DNA of 64,000 nt from Cochliopodium minus. Taxonomy: Eukaryota; Discosea; Himatismenida; Cochliopodiidae. The translations under genes were made by a program, and so were the position numbers. The stretch lies in contig JAMYWO010000104.1 in assembly GCA_024220525.1 (NCBI GenBank), forward strand, positions 50,266 through 114,265, given 5' to 3'. This document shows positions 1-9,592 of this stretch, one piece after another. Numbering within the stretch: position 1 is the first letter of the stretch; each line of letters begins with the position of its first letter. A model generated the notes under the pieces. The model did not search any database, was not told the DNA's origin, and saw nothing but the letters and a program-made list of their open reading frames with translations.

Positions 1-246
1 AATATAAGAATTCTTTCATTCAGAAAAACTGCAAACGGAAATGTTATTGCATTGGACCAAGTTGCAGTTGTTTACAGTGAAAATGGAAAGCCTTTCAAGT
101 CGTAAAAAAAAAAAAAAAAATTATTTTATGTAACTTTAAATTTTTTTAAAAAATGAAATAGTTTCACTTTTGTACAGAACAGAGCAATTTTAACTCCTCA
201 AGAAATTGATAACAATTTGAGTGCAAGATTTTTACTTCTTGATTAG
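1..246 (+). CDS. Zn2Cys6-family copy 1, C-terminal end (5' part outside window)
   Basis: Two exons are seen, 1-101 and about 162-246, joined by a short AT-rich GT-AG intron and ending in TAG. The translated end contains LSFRKTANGNVIALD and then AVVYSENGKPFK, followed after the intron by NRAILTPQEIDNNLSARF. This matches the conserved C-terminal domain of the complete family members downstream (390-2037, 23503-25251), including the intron after the GKPFK motif. The N-terminal cysteine cluster lies outside the window. By comparison it is the last part of a putative DNA-binding regulator. The family assignment is secure; the function is inferred. Confidence 0.85.
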
Positions 247-389
247 TTTGAAATGCGAAATTTTTGTATAAACGTATTTATTAATTTGAGTGAAGATTTT
301 TTTTTTTCATTATATCCATCATTTTTATTTTTATCAATTGATAGATTTGAATTAATAAAAATAAAAAAAATAAAAAATAAAAAAAAAAA

Positions 390-2037
390 ATGATAACAAA
401 TAAGGAAGGAGGAATTGAGGATTTATTCTTTGATATTGAACTTGAGAAAGAAAATAATCTTAATTCATGTTTTCGATGCCTTAAAGATAAGATGGATTGT
501 GATGGTTTATTTCCATGTTTGAATTGTTTATTCAATAAAACAGAATGCAAGAAAATTGGAGAAATGGAAACAAGGAATGTGGATCTTGAAGAATCAAATA
601 CACTCACCAAAGAGAATATAGCTGAAATAAAAATCAAAAAAGAAAACGATGAGGAAAAAATTTTTAAATTTGAAGAAATAGATAAGAGAATGGAGGATGT
701 ATTGATGGAGATGGATACCATTGCTTCTCATTCGATAAGAAATGAAGATATTTTTTATTTTGGAATGGAAAGTTCCTCCAACAAAAAAAATACAACAAAA
801 ACTCAATTAATTCAACCTATATTCTCAACAAACGAAGAAATAGAGCAACAAGAGAAGAGTATTCGTGATAAATTGAATATTATAAAGGAAAGACAGAATA
901 ACAGAGATAACAAAATAAATAAAAAAAAGACAAACCAAATAAAAAATAAAGAAAGAGAACTCGGAATAATAAATCAATCCACTGTATATAAAACAAATTA
1001 TAATTCAGTGAATAATAATAATCACTCTTTGAGAAAAAAGAAAAAACTCATTTTTCAAATCTTAAAAACAGCTGAATCAAAAGAACAAAGTTGGGAAGAC
1101 GATTCTACTGAAGATGATGAAGAAATCTCAAAGAAAATAGAGGAAATAAGATTTAAAAAGTTGATGTTGAAACAAAAAATAGAGGAGATGAAGAATCAAA
1201 GAAAAGAAATCTTGCCAATAGACTTTGGGAGTAATGATCAAGATAATTTATTGATCCCTAATGTTCCCAGCATTTTTCTTCCCAAACTTGGAATAAAATC
1301 AGGTAAAACAAAGAAATTTTTTAGATTGAATTTTAAAAAAGAAATTAAAAATAGAAATTTCAAAAAAAAAAAGATATTGAAATTAATATAAAATTAAATA
1401 TATGATCTCTTATTTTAATTGATGATTATTCTTTTCCGAGAAATAGGAACAATGTATTGCACCATCACTTTCGAAAAAAATATGCCTGATAATTATTACA
1501 ATCCAACAAACTCTGTTTTGGAAGATATTTCTGGTACAAAAATAAAATATTCTTTTTATTTAATTTTTTTTTTTTTTTAATTTATATCAATAAAAGAAAA
1601 TTTGGCCATGTCATTGGGTTTTGTTCCACCACAACTCAAAAATGTTAAACTGGGATTTATTGCTCCTTATCCTCAATCAGAAATTGAAAAATATTCAAAA
1701 GTAAAAATCTTAACTTTTTTTTAATTAAAAATTTTACTCATTATTTACGTTTATTATAAAGGGGTTCTTGAGTGTCTGCAAACAAAATGTAAATTATATA
1801 AGAAGTCTTAGTTTTAGAAAAACTGCAAGAGGGGATGTTGTTGCATTGGATCAAGTTGCAGTTGTTTATTGCGAAAACGGAAAGCCTTTCAAAGTGTAAA
1901 GAAAAAGAATAATTTTTAAATTTATTTATTCATTATTTCTTTCTTTCAATAGATTCTCTTTCATTCAGAATAGGGCCGTCTTAACACCCCATGAAATCAA
2001 TAATAATTTGAGTGCTATCTTTTTACCTCTTAATTAA
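390..2037 (+). CDS. Zn2Cys6-type cluster protein with conserved C-terminal domain (family copy 2)
   Basis: Five exons, about 390-1302, 1447-1533, 1597-1700, 1762-1895 and 1953-2037. The ATG follows a run of A. Residues 27-53 hold six cysteines spaced C-x2-C-x6-C-x5-C-x2-C-x6-C, with Pro before the fourth, which is the pattern of fungal Gal4-type binuclear zinc clusters (also known in amoebae). An acidic stretch and a lysine/glutamate coiled coil (KKIEEIRFKK) follow, then a conserved IFLPKLGIKSG motif at the first splice site. The last four exons encode a domain of about 130 residues starting GTMYCTITFEKNMPDNYYNP and running through LSVCKQNVNYIRSLSFRKT to the end. I infer a nuclear transcription-factor-like role. 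The C-terminal domain could be PAS-like; this is not proven. Confidence 0.85.
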
Positions 2038-2220
2038 TCAAGTGTAAAAGATATTAGATTTTAGTTTTATTTATTGTATGTATTAAAGATTTTTTCTCTT
2101 TCAATCTTTTTATTTTTTTTTTTTTTTTAATGAGGAAATTTTTTTCAGGCTTTTTTTGAATTTAAAAATATATCAAAAAGTTTAAAAAAAAAAAAAATAA
2201 AAAAAATAAAAATAAAAAAA

Positions 2221-3087
2221 ATGATACCTGAAGGGAACCAAGATTTCTTTTTCAATTTTGAAATGGAAAATTCCTGCTCTCAGTGCACACTTAAAAAGAT
2301 ATATTGTGATGGTATGTCACCCTGCCTCAATTGTTTATTGAATAAAATTGTATGCAAGAAAATTGGAGAATCAGATGATCCAGAATCAATTAAATTGGTA
2401 GAATCTGAAATTGAAGAGATAAATAAAAAAGAAGAAAGTGAAGAAAATATTTTTCCAAATGCAGGAATCGATTCAATTAATTTCCCCAAAGATAATAAAA
2501 CTTTTCTTTTCAAAGAGATCAAATTAGATAATGTGGATTTGGGAGGTTCCTATTCTGCTTCATTGAATTCCTTGGATCCTCAGATTCGAATGATTAATCA
2601 TCAAATATTTTCCAACAAGGCCGAAATTAAACAGCAAATGAACAATGTAATTGAGAGATTGAATTTTATGATAGGAAAACGAGAAAATAATAATAAAATA
2701 ATAATAGAATCAAACATAATCAGTCGTAAAGAAATAATTCCACCTCACCCCAATAATAAAATCATTTTAAATCAAGTTCTTTTGAACATTCACACTAAAG
2801 AAGAAAATTTAACTTCCCCCAAAATGATTGAAAGAAAAACAATAGAGATCCTTGATGAAAGTGATTTGAGTGTTGTGGATGATAAAGAAGAATCGACTGA
2901 AGATGATGAAGAAATAACCAAGAAAATAGAAGAAATTAGATGCAAAAAGTTGATGATGCAACAAAAAATAGAGGAGATCAAGAATCAGAAGAAAGAGATA
3001 TTTACTCTCAATTTTAGAAATAAAGAACATGAAAACTTGGTGATTCCCGATATCCCAAAAATATTTCTTCCCAAGTTTTTCCAATAA
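2221..3087 (+). CDS. Zn2Cys6-type cluster protein, short form lacking the C-terminal domain (family copy 3)
   Basis: A single exon that starts after an A-rich leader. The cysteine cluster is intact (CSQC, then C-x5-CLNC, then a sixth Cys), and the acidic and coiled-coil parts (STEDDEEITKKIEEIR) align with copy 2. The protein stops at IFLPKFFQ, where paralogues read IFLPKLGIKSG and splice into the conserved C-terminal domain. No such exons appear before the unknown base at 3191. Either the copy is naturally short, or it is decayed, or its 3' exons were lost at the assembly join. The zinc-cluster call is firm; whether the gene is complete is open. Confidence 0.75.
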   Translation: MIPEGNQDFFFNFEMENSCSQCTLKKIYCDGMSPCLNCLLNKIVCKKIGESDDPESIKLVESEIEEINKKEESEENIFPNAGIDSINFPKDNKTFLFKEIKLDNVDLGGSYSASLNSLDPQIRMINHQIFSNKAEIKQQMNNVIERLNFMIGKRENNNKIIIESNIISRKEIIPPHPNNKIILNQVLLNIHTKEENLTSPKMIERKTIEILDESDLSVVDDKEESTEDDEEITKKIEEIRCKKLMMQQKIEEIKNQKKEIFTLNFRNKEHENLVIPDIPKIFLPKFFQ

Positions 3088-3190
3088 ATTAATCACATTT
3101 TAAAATTTACTTTAATTATTTTTTTCTCTTTCTTTGTTCACATTGTTTCATATTTCTCTAAACACTACACAATGTTAAGAATTATCAAAT

Positions 3191-3267
3191 NTTATTTTTT
3201 ATTTTTTATTTTTCATTTTTTATTTTTTATTTTTTATTTTTTATTTTTTATTTTTTATTTTTTATTT
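3191..3267. repeat. Single unknown base followed by (ATTTTTT)n microsatellite
   Basis: Base 3191 is N. It is followed by about 76 bases of a period-7 T-rich tandem repeat on the + strand. The same period-7 unit occurs in the intron region at about 52066-52135. The flanks look like parts of two unrelated genes: a Zn2Cys6 member to the left and the last exon of a RasGEF gene to the right. This is probably an assembly join across a microsatellite. Confidence 0.8.
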
Positions 3268-3323
3268 TGAATTATTTTTTTTATTTTTTACTTTTTATTT
3301 TAATTTTTAATTTCAACAAAAAG

Positions 3324-3470
3324 GTAATTTCAAATTTGATTAAACTCAAAGAGATCAAGTACGAGTTCGTTCCTGTTCCTTCCATCCAAAACTTCCTCTC
3401 CTCTGTCTGCTTTCTTTCTGATGAGGATCTTTACAAAAAGTCTTGTTACATAGAAAACTTTTTGAATTAG
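3324..3470 (+). CDS. Orphan C-terminal exon of a RasGEF domain protein
   Basis: After an AAAAAG acceptor the frame reads VISNLIKLKEIKYEF, then PVPSIQNFLSS, then SDEDLYKKSCYIE, and ends at TAG. This is the characteristic end of the Cdc25-type RasGEF catalytic domain: the helix after the RKIAEVI motif, then the SIQ-FL and E-LY-S-E segments. No upstream RasGEF exon exists before the join at 3191. The RasGEF gene at 47753-52031 ends exactly before this segment, in the same splice phase. I infer it is the missing last exon of that gene or of a close paralogue. Confidence 0.8.
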   Translation, partial: VISNLIKLKEIKYEFVPVPSIQNFLSSVCFLSDEDLYKKSCYIENFLN

Positions 3471-3752
3471 ATCTCTAGAATGAAACCCAACAAACTCAAT
3501 TATATATTATTAAAATTGTACAAAAAAAAAAAATATAAAAAATTAATTTCTCAAAAAAAAAAATATATAATAAAATTAAACTCAAATTTGTAAAGTATGT
3601 TCTTTGATGAAAATTCTTCGTTCAAATCGAAATAAAACACCCAAATGGATCACATTGTTATATTTTTCACTTTAAATAAAGAAAAAAAAAATATCTCTTC
3701 AAAAGGAACAGATTTAAAAAGAAATGAATACAAATTTAATTAAAATAATAAA

Positions 3753-6700
3753 TTAAAGATCAATCACTTCAAGATTGAATATTAACAACAAATAAAGAAT
3801 GAAATCCCTTTCAAAGTTTGAATTTGCCAAACTTTGATTGGGATTAGAAAGAGAATTATTGAGAATAGTAGGTGCGAAAATGACTGCAATGTTTTTGGCA
3901 TCCATCTTTGTACTTTGAATCACATTGTCATGCAAAAATTCTTTCAAAGTACAAATTAAAGTTCTCAAAACTACTTTGTTTTTACGAGGCATATTAAAAA
4001 TTAGTTTGTTTAAATCTGAAAACTGCTCATTTTTGACGTAATTGATTATTTTTTCGTATTTGTGGTTGTCTCCGCACAATGGAGGTGATAGTGATTGAAG
4101 CCACCTTTTCAGAATCGCAGAGCATATGTGTGGATCAATACTCTCAAGATGATAAAGGTTGTTATTTAGCTGTGATTCAACATTTTCTTTTTTAAAAACG
4201 AAAATTATTGTAAAAAAATAAAAAACTATTTTGAATAATAAAATTTCAACTCTAATAAAAAACAAAAACTAAAATAAAAAAATTAATGATAAAATGAAAA
4301 TTTACCAATTTTAGTGTTTTCAGGATACTCTGAATATACCTTCTCTTTACACCTTCTGTCTGTAATATGGAGAGGATTTGGCAATGAAAACGGGAATTCT
4401 ATTTCACTGTCTATCTCCTTTTGTAAACATTCTGAAATTTGACTTCGTGATCACAAACTAAAGGAGAAAACTTGAAGACAAAATGGTTCCTCTTCTAAAA
4501 AAATAAAAATAAAAATGAAAATTTGGTAAATATATTTTAAAAAAATAGTTAATTAAAATAAATAAAATAATAGAATCTGTTTTTAAAATTAAAAATTATA
4601 AAATTTTTAACCTGACTTTTGTCTTGAAAACTTATCGACTTTGAAAGAAATTTCTTTTTTCCGAGACAGGCGTTTTGTTCAAAAAATACAATGTATAATT
4701 TTCTATGTTTTGCAACTTGTTAAAGTTAAAGACAAGAATTTTGTACCTTTTGTCAAAAAATTAATTTTTAATTTTTTTAATTTAAAATATTTCTTTTTAA
4801 TTTTTTTAATTTGAAATTGTTTTTTTAAAATTTTCTTTTAAATTAAAACTTTTTAACGTTTTAATTTATAATTTTAAATTTTTAAATTTATTTTTTTAAA
4901 CTTTTATTACAGTTTTTCTGTCCATGAAATGACTTTAGGAGGATAGATGATGAGGTCTTCATTTACGGAAAGGGCGGTGATTAACATGTGGAAGATTTGA
5001 CGGAGTAAGTGGCAATATATTGTCCTTCTTCCTTTCAAGAAATCTGTCTTAAAAAGATACACACTATACCGAGATACTTTTAACAGTAAAAATTAAAGAA
5101 TAAAAAATAAAATCAAAATCAAAAAAATTATAGTAAAAAAGTGATAAAATTTAATAATAAAATAATAAAAATAAAAATAAAAATAAATAATAAAATCAAA
5201 AAAATAAATGATAAGAATTAAATTTTAAAAAAACTGCTTTTTAATAAAAAATTTATAAATTCAAAAAATAAAAATTAAAAAATAAAAATTTAAATTGTAT
5301 TAAAATGAATCTAAATCAAAAAAATAATAGTAAAAAAGTGATAAAAATTTTAAAAATAAAATAATAAAAAAAAAAATTCTTTACTAGAGGTATCTATCAA
5401 ATTTTTATTTAATTCATCACTCAACACAACAGCAGCATCAAAAATAGGAACACGAAAACGATTCTCCTTATTAGAAGAGACTCTCACCAACTCATACCAC
5501 ACCTCCCTATGAACTGAGAAGAAGTGGAGGATGTCGTTAAAATGCATTTTGTTTCTTATTAGCTCTGAGATCACGTTATCTTTGTCTGAAATGAACCCCA
5601 TCTCCCTCCACCTTTGATTCTCATTTTTTTCCGAGTAAATTTTTTCTCCTGAAGAAAAAATACATTAAAAAAAAAATTGTTAATAAAATTTAAAAGTTTT
5701 ATAAAAAAATTTAAAGGATGTATGTTTTATAAAAAAATGTTAAAAATAAAATGAAAATAAAAAAATTTTAATAAATAAAAAAATTCAAAAATCAGAAGAT
5801 GAATAATTTTTAAAAAAAAAGTGTTTGAAAATAATTTCTTTTGTTTTGATTTACCATAAAAAGTTTTCCACCATAATTGCATTTCTTCTGAGTTGGGATC
5901 GTTTTTAAATGGAACTGATGTTTCAACATTGAGAACCTCCTTTAGCTTTTCTGATTGGATGGTTCTCAATGAATTTTGGATTGATACTCCCACAGGTTTT
6001 TCCTTTTAAAAAATAAATAAATAAAAATAAAAAATAAACAAAAGATAAAAAAAATTTACAATTAAACTCAATATTAACTCATTGAAATTTTCAATTTTCA
6101 AAAATTGATTGATTTTGTTTTTATCCTTGGAATAACTCTTGACGAGCAAAATGCACTCCAAAAGCAAAGACTTGTGCCTCTCATCCTGACTGTCACGAAA
6201 AAACTTCATGAAAAAAGACAAAAGTTCGACATCTTCAAAGAAGAAAGAAGGGACCTCCTTAGCTTTCTTTGCAATATGAGAAAATATGGTGATGCAATTA
6301 AATCTAAACGATGGATCCGTTGATTTCATCATTTTGTCTGTTAAAATCGTGAAGAATTTGTTTGTCACTTGGTTGGTTAGAGCGACTGTGTGCTTTTTGT
6401 GTTCTAGGATGATGAGGTAGCAGGAGACGATGTTGTTGATTGCTGACTGTGGAACTTCGTTTTTGACGAAGGATGCCTCCAAAACATTTTGTCCGTTTAA
6501 CAATAAAAAATTTTCTAATGATACATTTGTTTCCTTTTTTCACAAAATTTGTAAATCAATTTATTTTTAAAAAAATTAAAAAAAAAATAAAGTAAAAATA
6601 AAAATTATTACTTTGAAAAAATTGGTGGACAATCTTTTGACATTCAAAGAAGAATTAATTCTACTAAGCTCTTTCAAAAGATCATGAGTATATTTTTCCC

Positions 6701-7831
6701 AAAGTTTGGCAGTGGTGGGTGGTGCGATCAACGCAGTAATTATCTCCGCAATTGCCTTTTTTTTCTTTTTCATGTTTTTTGGGAGGTTTAATCCTTCCAA
6801 GTTTTGTGCTTTGATGTACTCCTTTGTTTTTTGTTTCATCAGTTTTCTGTTTCCCGATGATTGATCTTGCATCATCAAACAATACTCGAAAATCTTTGGT
6901 AAATTGTCCGCCATGTTCTCCAATTCTTTAATGAGTGGATTACCTTTTTGATGTTATCAAAATTTTATATGAATAAGTATTCTTTTTTAATTTCTTTCCA
7001 ATATATCTCAATGATATTTCCTATATTTTTAATTCACAAGTATCATCCTATTTTTTTTTTTTTTGATATATTGATTATATTTTTTTCTCTCCTTTTATAA
7101 TTTTGTTATATCTTTGAATCTTCTTTTGATTCCATTCTCGGAGGATTATTCTTTCTTAATTTTCTGAAATTTCATTATTTATTAATATACCTGTCAGATT
7201 GAATTCTCTAAGTCTTTTCATCTTATTGATTTCATTTGGAATATCATTGATCTTTAGAAATTTTATGATAGAGTTTTTAAAAATAAAATTTTTTTTTGTA
7301 TTTAAATATGTGTCCGTTATAAATTTAATATGGAATTAATTCTTCATGTTTCTATTTTACCAAATTGAATGATACATCTAATACTTCCAATTTTTGCAAT
7401 CTTGAAATGTCAGGATTTATAAATTGGATTTTATTGTGAGATATTTTGAGTTCTGTCAGATGTTCAAATTCAAATACACATTTGGGGATTTTCTTGAGGA
7501 GATTCGTTGATAAATTCAATATGCTCAATGTGTTGATAATACTCAAATCATTCACCAATTTCTCGAATTTATTGAACGATAAATTCAAAGTATTTATTTT
7601 TGGATAATTCTTGAGAATTTTGAAACAATCCATTGGAGATATCTCGCATATATTCTTCTGTGACAGATCTAATATAGGTTCATTATTTATTGTCACTGAG
7701 ATCAGATTCATTTGGATGAAATGGGGCAAAGAATTTGTCTTCTTTTGTTTAAATGATCTAGATAGCAATCTGGGATTAATTGAATTGTATTTGAATTCTT
7801 TTCCATCATCTTTTGATTCTTCCTCCTTCAT
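3753..7831 (-). CDS. LRR / ELMO-like / RhoGAP multidomain protein
   Basis: Many exons on the minus strand, starting at ATG 7829-7831. Exon 1 (to about 7361) encodes leucine-rich repeats (LNLSFNKFEKL, LDVSFNL). They continue in phase through exon 7251-7191 (INDIPNEINKMKRLREFNLTG) into NPLIKELENMADNLPKIFEY at 6943. Helical segments follow (6923-6612, 6545-6050). Next comes a region at about 5993-4910 with WREMGF and a downstream DILHFF helix, resembling the ELMO domain. The last exon (3753 to about 4180) is the second half of a RhoGAP domain: LKRWLQSLSPPL, TKMDAKNIAVIFAPTIL. The predicted role is control of Rho/Rac GTPases at the actin cortex. Exon borders at about 4200-4720 are unclear and one frame change there may be a sequencing error. 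RhoGAP and LRR are firm; ELMO is moderate. Confidence 0.72.
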
Positions 7832-8236
7832 TTTTATTTTAATTTACAAAAGATCTATTAAATATTCTCCAGGATATTTAATTTTTTTTATTTTTTATTA
7901 ATTCGTAAAGAGTAAAATTTAGTTTGACAAAAATTTAAAACCTTTTTTTTTTTGAACTTTTTAGAATTTTATAGGTGTTTGATGAATAGATGAACACCAA
8001 TTTCCTAAATTTGTAAAATTTACTATTTTCCAAATTCTAATCTGTTCTGATAGAAAATAAATTTAAATATTTTTTTTTATTTAAATTTAATTTGTGCAAA
8101 TCTTCATTTCATTTTTAAAAATTCATAGTTTTGAGTATTTTATACTGTCTGCCATTGAATTTTAAAATTAAATTGAGTTAATAATTTATTTAATTTTATA
8201 TTTACAAAGTTAAAATTTAATTTTAAGAAATTCAAA
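7832..8236. other. Intergenic, divergent/tandem spacer
   Basis: About 400 bases of A/T-rich sequence upstream of the LRR/RhoGAP gene start and downstream of the CtlX-like gene stop. No coding exon, RNA gene or convincing regulatory motif was seen. It probably contains the promoter of the minus-strand LRR/RhoGAP gene. Confidence 0.5.
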
Positions 8237-9462
8237 TCATATAAAAACTTCCAAACAACAACATCTCGAAGATCCTCCGCCATATTTTTCTATTGTCGAT
8301 ATATCGACATTAGAAAAATGCTGATTACAAAGTTTTAAATCTTTCAACTGGTTTTCATTGAAAGAATCGAAAGCACTTTGGGACAAAATGAGAACTTTCT
8401 CCTTCTTTCTGTTTTGAACCTGCAAAACATTCCCAGCAAAACTCAACATTTGTGAAACAGAAATATCAATAATCTTCCTCTGTGTTTGCTCCAAGGAACT
8501 TCTAACAAAGTTTCTTTCCTTTTCGTCAGTAATAGATTCAAAACAACAAACAACCATATTTTCTCCAACAGAAAGCATCACTAGAAAAAAAAAAAATGAC
8601 TAAACATTTTATTACAATAAAAGTTTGTTACCATTGGTATGATAGATTTCTTTTTCTTGGTGATCTTTAAAAAGAGAAATTTATTTTAAATATTAAAGTT
8701 ATATCTTTTTTTTTTTAAATATTTTTACGTGATTTGAATGATACGAGTTGATATCCCATGATTTTGCACCATTCTTCTGCTACTTCCAAGTTTGATCTTT
8801 CACTCCTTTTTAATTTATTTTTAAAAATAATAAAAATGAAATTCAAATTGAAATTTACAAGGATAAATAGGCTTTCTTAAATCTTTTATCTAGAATCAAT
8901 GATCCCGTACCCTCCAAGTATTTGCCCTCATTTTCATAAGAGGATAGATCGTGAAAAGAATATTTTGTTGACAACATCTTTATTTTGTTGACAACATCTT
9001 CTCTTCTTTCTTTTCTTCTGTTATCACATTTCATAGGATATAAAAATATCTTTGCTTCTTCTCCATCCACATGAGATGATATCCAATTATCTGTTTTAGA
9101 TTTGAATTCAATTCAAATCATATTTTATTTAGAATTATTTCTTACTTGGAAAAACAGAATCAGGAGTATCATTTCTTTCAGTATCAAACAACATTACATC
9201 GACATCCAAAGATTTTAACTTTTCTGTAAAATTGTTGAATTCATTTAATGCTTTCGATTGTATATCTCCCTCATTCACTCGTTGAAATACATTATCTTTC
9301 AAATTCATGATTAATTTTTATTTATAGAGTTCAATATCTTTATGTTTACCTTTGATAGTTTCCGAATTTGTTTGGAAATTTATAGGTTTTATCTAATCAA
9401 AGATTAAATTTCAAATTTAATTGGTGAGAATCATTTACCATGATTATTTTATCAGTCAGCAT
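8237..9462 (-). CDS. CtlX-like (arginine deiminase-related) guanidino-group hydrolase
   Basis: Starts at ATG 9460-9462 with several short exons: MLTDKIIM, then IKPINFQTNSETIK, then DNVFQRV. Later exons carry KYLEGTGSLILD and LEVAEEWCKIMGYQLVSF. The IYHTN/VMLSVGE junction supplies the catalytic His. The end is STIEKYGGGSSRCCCLEVFI, which holds the nucleophilic Cys. This order (NxFQ, LEGTGS, EWC-MGY, HTNVML, GGGSxRC) is that of the amidinotransferase-fold hydrolases related to arginine deiminase and dimethylargininase, closest to the bacterial CtlX type linked to citrulline use. The predicted reaction is hydrolysis of a guanidino or ureido group on an arginine-like substrate in the cytosol; the substrate cannot be read from sequence. 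Length (about 310 residues) fits the family. Confidence 0.85.
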
Positions 9463-9592
9463 TTATGATTTTGATGATGAATAGAATGAATTCGAACTTT
9501 TTTGTTTCAAATTTTTTTCTCAATTTTATTTATTTTTTTTATTTCAATAAAATTGTGAGAAATAAATAAAAATTAAAAAAAAAAATTGAAGA

